A stretch of DNA of 18,719 nt from Prevotella sp. UBA1104 (GTDB lineage Bacteria > Bacteroidota > Bacteroidia > Bacteroidales > Bacteroidaceae): the NCBI GenBank assembly GCA_002314055.1, contig DCBP01000099.1, forward strand, positions 1-18,719, in the 5' to 3' direction. Positions 15,615 to 18,719 of this stretch are shown one piece after another (the stretch's first letter is position 1; every line of letters begins with the position of its first letter). A program made the translations under genes and the position numbers. Under the pieces are notes generated by a model that saw only the letters and a program-made list of their open reading frames with translations, was not told the DNA's origin and made no database searches.

Positions 15615-15662
15615 TTATCCGTTAATAGTCGAATGCCATAACGTTGCCGTGTTAATGGATAA
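15615..15662. repeat. Spaced inverted repeat TTATCC(G/A)TTAA(T/C)A
   Basis: The left arm 15615-15627 and the right arm 15650-15662 are inverted copies matching at 11 of 13 positions, separated by 22 nt. The arms sit upstream of the TATCTTTG element at 15687, the right arm roughly 40-50 nt before the expected start site. The arrangement is that of two operator half-sites, for a repressor or activator of the plus-strand gene. No regulator gene is visible in the window. Confidence 0.55.
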
Positions 15663-15686
15663 CAATCACGTGTTTGTTTTTTTAGC

Positions 15687-15694
15687 TATCTTTG
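15687..15694 (+). promoter_or_regulatory. Bacteroidetes-type -7 promoter element for the 102-aa gene
   Basis: TATCTTTG matches TAnnTTTG exactly and lies 20 nt before the ATG at 15714. A start site about 7 nt downstream would leave a leader of roughly a dozen bases. A T-rich run (15673-15683) precedes it; a TTTG at the standard -33 spacing is not seen. Confidence 0.5.
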
Positions 15695-15713
15695 CCGGGT
15701 ATATTCTGGAATT

Positions 15714-16022
15714 ATGGCGATAGATAAAAATGAAAAGGGGCAGTTTGCCAAAGGTCGCAAAAAGACCGGTGGTGTGCAAAAAGGGTATGTCTCTCCGATT
15801 AAAAAGGAGTTCCGCGACCTTATGGCGGATTTTTCAAGGGAAAACTACGACAAGTTCGTTTTCTCCATGACTCAGTGTGAGCCTAAGGATTTTTGCCGGT
15901 TCTATCTTGAAGCATTGAAATTCAATCTGCCAATGCTGCAGTCGGTAGCTCTTGAGGGTACAAAGGAGTTTAAAAATACTCTAACGCAAAAGATTAAAGA
16001 AATTGCTACAGGCAAAAAATGA
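15714..16022 (+). CDS. Small basic phage protein, possible small terminase-like/DUF5681-like, 102 aa
   Basis: This is the only convincing plus-strand gene. It opens KNEKGQFAKGRKKTGGVQKGY, a Gly/Lys-rich 'KGxFxKGxxxxGG' leader that recurs in small phage proteins annotated as DUF5681 or terminase small subunit. The remainder is helical, with EPKDFCRFYLEALKFNLPMLQSVALE resembling the 'xPKDRLxFYxxLLxYxxPxLQxxxL' segment of such proteins. The basic leader suggests nucleic-acid binding. It is flanked by its own TAnnTTTG element upstream and a hairpin downstream. It is transcribed opposite to, and convergent with, the nozzle-like gene. Stop is TGA. The terminase assignment is a resemblance from memory, and a small DNA-binding regulator is the main alternative. 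Confidence 0.8.
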   Translation: MAIDKNEKGQFAKGRKKTGGVQKGYVSPIKKEFRDLMADFSRENYDKFVFSMTQCEPKDFCRFYLEALKFNLPMLQSVALEGTKEFKNTLTQKIKEIATGKK

Positions 16023-16031
16023 TATTCATAT

Positions 16032-16062
16032 ATAGGTTAGTTGGTTTTTTCATAGGTTAGTT
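16032..16062. repeat. Two 11-bp direct repeats ATAGGTTAGTT at 20-bp pitch
   Basis: ATAGGTTAGTT occurs at 16032-16042 and 16052-16062, each followed by a T-rich stretch. The 20-bp pitch puts both copies on the same DNA face. It lies just after the stop of the 102-aa gene. It could bind a protein (packaging or regulation), or the T-runs could help termination on the plus strand. Confidence 0.7.
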
Positions 16063-16081
16063 TTTAAGGTATGATTTGTTG

Positions 16082-16109
16082 TAGAGGGAATGCGTGAGCA
16101 CTCCCTCTA
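16082..16109. terminator. Hairpin between convergent genes, likely bidirectional terminator
   Basis: TAGAGGGAATGC (16082-16093), a GTGA loop and GCACTCCCTCTA (16098-16109) form a 12-bp stem with one A/C mismatch on one strand that is a G-U pair on the other. On the plus strand it is followed by TTGCTTTTA; on the minus strand no immediate U-run follows. It separates the convergent 102-aa and nozzle-like genes, where a shared terminator is expected. Confidence 0.7.
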
Positions 16110-16115
16110 TTGCTT

Positions 16116-18719
16116 TTATCGTAACTTGTTTTGCCATCTTTCCTGGAAGTCGGCTGACAGTCCGTTTAGTCTTTCTTCGGGTAGTAGACTGCCGATAAGC
16201 GCAAGACGGAAATATTTGTATGGCGAACCGCACATACCTCGTAAATACTTGTTTACTGATGTCGAAATCGGGAACCAACGGAACAGGTCATTACTACCGT
16301 AAAGTGCCATGCCGCATTTGCCTGGCTCATTACGGAAATATCCTCTTGCAATACACGAGAACATTGTCTTATACACTTCTGCTCCGCTGATTGCCATCGG
16401 TCGGGTGCAAAGGAAATATCTCATTGCATCTGTCGGCTGGCTCTGGTAGAAGTCTACTATTTGGTTGTGCCCATTTATTGCATACGCTTCCGGGTAGATG
16501 TTTATCCTTTTCTTTATGTCGCTCTCCATCGTTCCCCACATTCCGCTCTTCAGTGAATACACGTATGCGTATCGATAACTTGGATTGAACACTATAATCC
16601 GTCCGTCATAATAGTCATACACCATGTCTGCCCCCTGCATGAACTGACGGAACGGAACATATTTTATTGCGCCTTCCGGTATATCTCTAACGGCAAGTAT
16701 CTTCTTGCTGTACTCTTCCTTATACAGCTGCGTATAGTCAAACACCGTGCCGTCAAGAACATCTGTTATCAGCTTTGACGTACTGCCGGTCTGCATCATG
16801 ATACCTCTTTCTGTCGGAAACAGCACGGCATCGTCTATCTGCAATATTCCTTTCGGGTTGCTACACACATCTCTGTTCACCGGTTGTCGTGCCTGATATT
16901 TTCCTTCTGCCGACAGCATCAGCATCCATGTTCCTTCATCGGTAAACACATATAGCGGAGCATCACCAAACTGTCCTTCCGTTATCGGTCGGGTATTTGC
17001 CGCCATCGCCTTTATGACAGACGAACCTACTTGTACACTGTTGGAGGCTGGAAAGACAAGTGGATTCTCGGCTTCAGAGGCTTTAATAAGGGATGGGGAA
17101 CGAGATATTATATTTGTAGCCGTTGAAACAGAACTTAATGCCTGTGCATATTCATCTAAGGTAGAAACTTCATAATCGATACCAAACTCTTGTAAGCCAC
17201 TTGTTCTATTGCATTTTACATAATAAGAATATCCGGTATTAGATGAAGAATACAATTTAAATGTACTTTTGTTATACACATAAGTGCCGTCATAATTTTC
17301 ATATCGACTATATACAATAAGGCTTGAATATCCATTAATAGGAATAGATATAATAGGATTACGAGATGATACTACTTTATTCTCAACAGAAAAAAATAAC
17401 TTTTTATTATTGTCATCTGTAAATTCAAACACCAAATCACGAGTTAAATATTCATCAGACTGTTCTTCAATATAATAAAACGGAAAATTGTAATCGGTAG
17501 ATTTTATTGATTCAACAACATTTCCGATATGTAGCCTGTTGTTGTAATTGTTGGTAACTATTCCACCTATATGTTTTACGTAAGGATTTGCTAACGATAT
17601 GGATTCTTCCGTTCCTAATACTCTCTTAATTGCAAACTTCTGTCCTAACTGTTGATTCGCTATGTGAAGAGATTTGTAAAATTGGAGACCGTCAAACTTA
17701 TTGTGGAAATCATTTCCTTGAAGATAAGGTATAGGTATGGAAGAATAGTACCAGTCTTTCTGGGATGTCTCAGGCTTACCAATATATACAGAATCTTTTA
17801 GATTAAGGAAACTTTCACATGTTGTGATAAATACATCAACGCCATCTATCAAAGTTTCATAGCCTGTAATATTACAAGATGCAGTTATCCAGAATTTTGC
17901 AAATCCTGTAGAAAAATCAATACCTTTTGAATTCTTTGGCATTGGAGTAAAACCACTTGCATCACGGTTTATCCAATATGAAAATTTTGGTGTTATCCTA
18001 TTGTAGCCATAATCAGAATTACCAAAACCTACTTGTGTCGCATCAAGAATAACCAATGGACTGAAATTAATATACGTACCATCATACAACCTTACTGCTG
18101 CTACCAATAATGTACTGTATTTAAAATATTCGTCGCCAAGCTCTTCTAATCTTTTATTGACCAATGCATCGCATTTATTAAATACTTCTATCGTTTTGTT
18201 TGCTTTCGTCCTTATTGGATAGGCATACTCTTCCGTATTATCATCATTTATATAATGTTTTTCAAACAAATTCCAAAAATCTTCATCTTTAAGTTGGATT
18301 TGTTTCTGAATGACTTCATCCGTTGTACTGTTGCGTTCAATCTCTATAGACAACTTAAACTGAGATAGATTAAATTCCTTATACGTCTTTACATTGCTAT
18401 CCCAAAACGCATACCAAATATCATCATCCCCGACGAAGCACAATATGTTCCCGATACTTGTAACGGAATTTACATGAAATTTATCAGCTTCTGGAAGTTG
18501 TATCTGATAAATGTCTTCAACAGGTTCACCAAGTAAATGCCAAAACCAAATATCGTTTAGATCGTCATAACAAATATAATGGGAAATTATATCGTCATCA
18601 TAGTTTACCTTATGAATATACTCAATTGTCGTATCTTCAGTCAAGAACTCTCCTTCATCCACAACCTCTGTTCCTGCTATCGGCTTCAACTCCCCATCCT
18701 CCGGTATCAGATTAAGGCA
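16116..18719 (-). CDS. Large tail protein, nozzle/tail tube B-like, 5'-truncated
   Basis: The frame is open to the window edge: before the TTG at 18689 it continues upstream as ...NLIPEDGE followed by LKPIAGTEVVDEGE, so the real start lies outside and the 857-aa version is too short. The protein is strand-rich with many aromatic residues and repeated short blocks such as NILCFVGDDDIWYAF, LYVFTDEGTWML, AVLFPTERGIMM and RIIVFNPSYRYAYVYSLKSGMWGT, as in beta-propeller proteins. T7 gp12, the tail nozzle, is a propeller protein of about 800 aa encoded just before the ejection proteins, and this gene holds that position. P22 gp10-type hub proteins are the alternative. No signal peptide or membrane segment. 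The last third is visibly richer in G+C than the rest. Confidence 0.8.
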   Translation of the reverse strand, partial: CLNLIPEDGELKPIAGTEVVDEGEFLTEDTTIEYIHKVNYDDDIISHYICYDDLNDIWFWHLLGEPVEDIYQIQLPEADKFHVNSVTSIGNILCFVGDDDIWYAFWDSNVKTYKEFNLSQFKLSIEIERNSTTDEVIQKQIQLKDEDFWNLFEKHYINDDNTEEYAYPIRTKANKTIEVFNKCDALVNKRLEELGDEYFKYSTLLVAAVRLYDGTYINFSPLVILDATQVGFGNSDYGYNRITPKFSYWINRDASGFTPMPKNSKGIDFSTGFAKFWITASCNITGYETLIDGVDVFITTCESFLNLKDSVYIGKPETSQKDWYYSSIPIPYLQGNDFHNKFDGLQFYKSLHIANQQLGQKFAIKRVLGTEESISLANPYVKHIGGIVTNNYNNRLHIGNVVESIKSTDYNFPFYYIEEQSDEYLTRDLVFEFTDDNNKKLFFSVENKVVSSRNPIISIPINGYSSLIVYSRYENYDGTYVYNKSTFKLYSSSNTGYSYYVKCNRTSGLQEFGIDYEVSTLDEYAQALSSVSTATNIISRSPSLIKASEAENPLVFPASNSVQVGSSVIKAMAANTRPITEGQFGDAPLYVFTDEGTWMLMLSAEGKYQARQPVNRDVCSNPKGILQIDDAVLFPTERGIMMQTGSTSKLITDVLDGTVFDYTQLYKEEYSKKILAVRDIPEGAIKYVPFRQFMQGADMVYDYYDGRIIVFNPSYRYAYVYSLKSGMWGTMESDIKKRINIYPEAYAINGHNQIVDFYQSQPTDAMRYFLCTRPMAISGAEVYKTMFSCIARGYFRNEPGKCGMALYGSNDLFRWFPISTSVNKYLRGMCGSPYKYFRLALIGSLLPEERLNGLSADFQERWQNKLR

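Noticed and set aside
15006..15641. 211-aa plus-strand ORF over the 181-aa gene and the palindrome
   Set aside because: The minus-strand frame here has the ejection-protein plan and tight operon spacing; the plus-strand product is Cys/Leu/Pro-rich without motifs and would run through the palindrome.

Overview
The window looks like the virion-structure and DNA-ejection segment of a tailed phage or prophage of a Bacteroidetes host (Bacteroides/Prevotella-like). Reasons: T7-like gene order for late virion genes; A/T-rich leaders without Shine-Dalgarno sequences; TAnnTTTG promoter elements of the Bacteroidetes type; and a giant 'polyvalent' protein built from modules known from Bacteroidetes phages. 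This rests on reading the sequence by eye; no database was searched.

Layout. Almost everything is on the minus strand, so transcription runs from high to low coordinates. (1) 18719-16116: a large tail protein, 5'-truncated by the window edge, most like a T7 gp12-type nozzle. (2) 16115-16023: a gap between convergent genes with a 12-bp hairpin and a pair of 11-bp direct repeats. (3) 15714-16022: the only plus-strand gene, a 102-aa basic protein resembling small-terminase-like or DUF5681-like phage proteins. (4) 15713-15550: a divergent regulatory region with a 48-bp near-perfect palindrome that carries a TAnnTTTG element in each arm, plus a second inverted repeat. (5) 15549-13825: two small internal-virion-type proteins (181 and 391 aa), in the place of T7 gp14 and gp15. 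(6) 13804-1445: a 4119-aa protein in the place of gp16. It has an ejection-protein-like N-terminal part followed by a long string of polyvalent effector modules: BECR-type nuclease, HExxH zincin, ADP-ribosyltransferase, inorganic-pyrophosphatase-like, and several MuF-C-like domains. (7) 1444-1: the same reading frame continues, without any further stop, past the TAA that ends the 4119-aa ORF. It encodes at least three more modules of the same kind and runs off the window at an HEIQH metal-binding motif.

How it fits together. The three head-internal proteins would be co-transcribed from the divergent region, packaged, and ejected with the DNA. The modules of the giant protein would then act in the recipient cell against host or competing-phage factors. 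Modules are separated by a recurrent (K/R)(F/Y)S(L/I)(K/R) linker. The last four form an A-B-A'-B' tandem duplication. No tRNA, rRNA, CRISPR or insertion sequence was seen.
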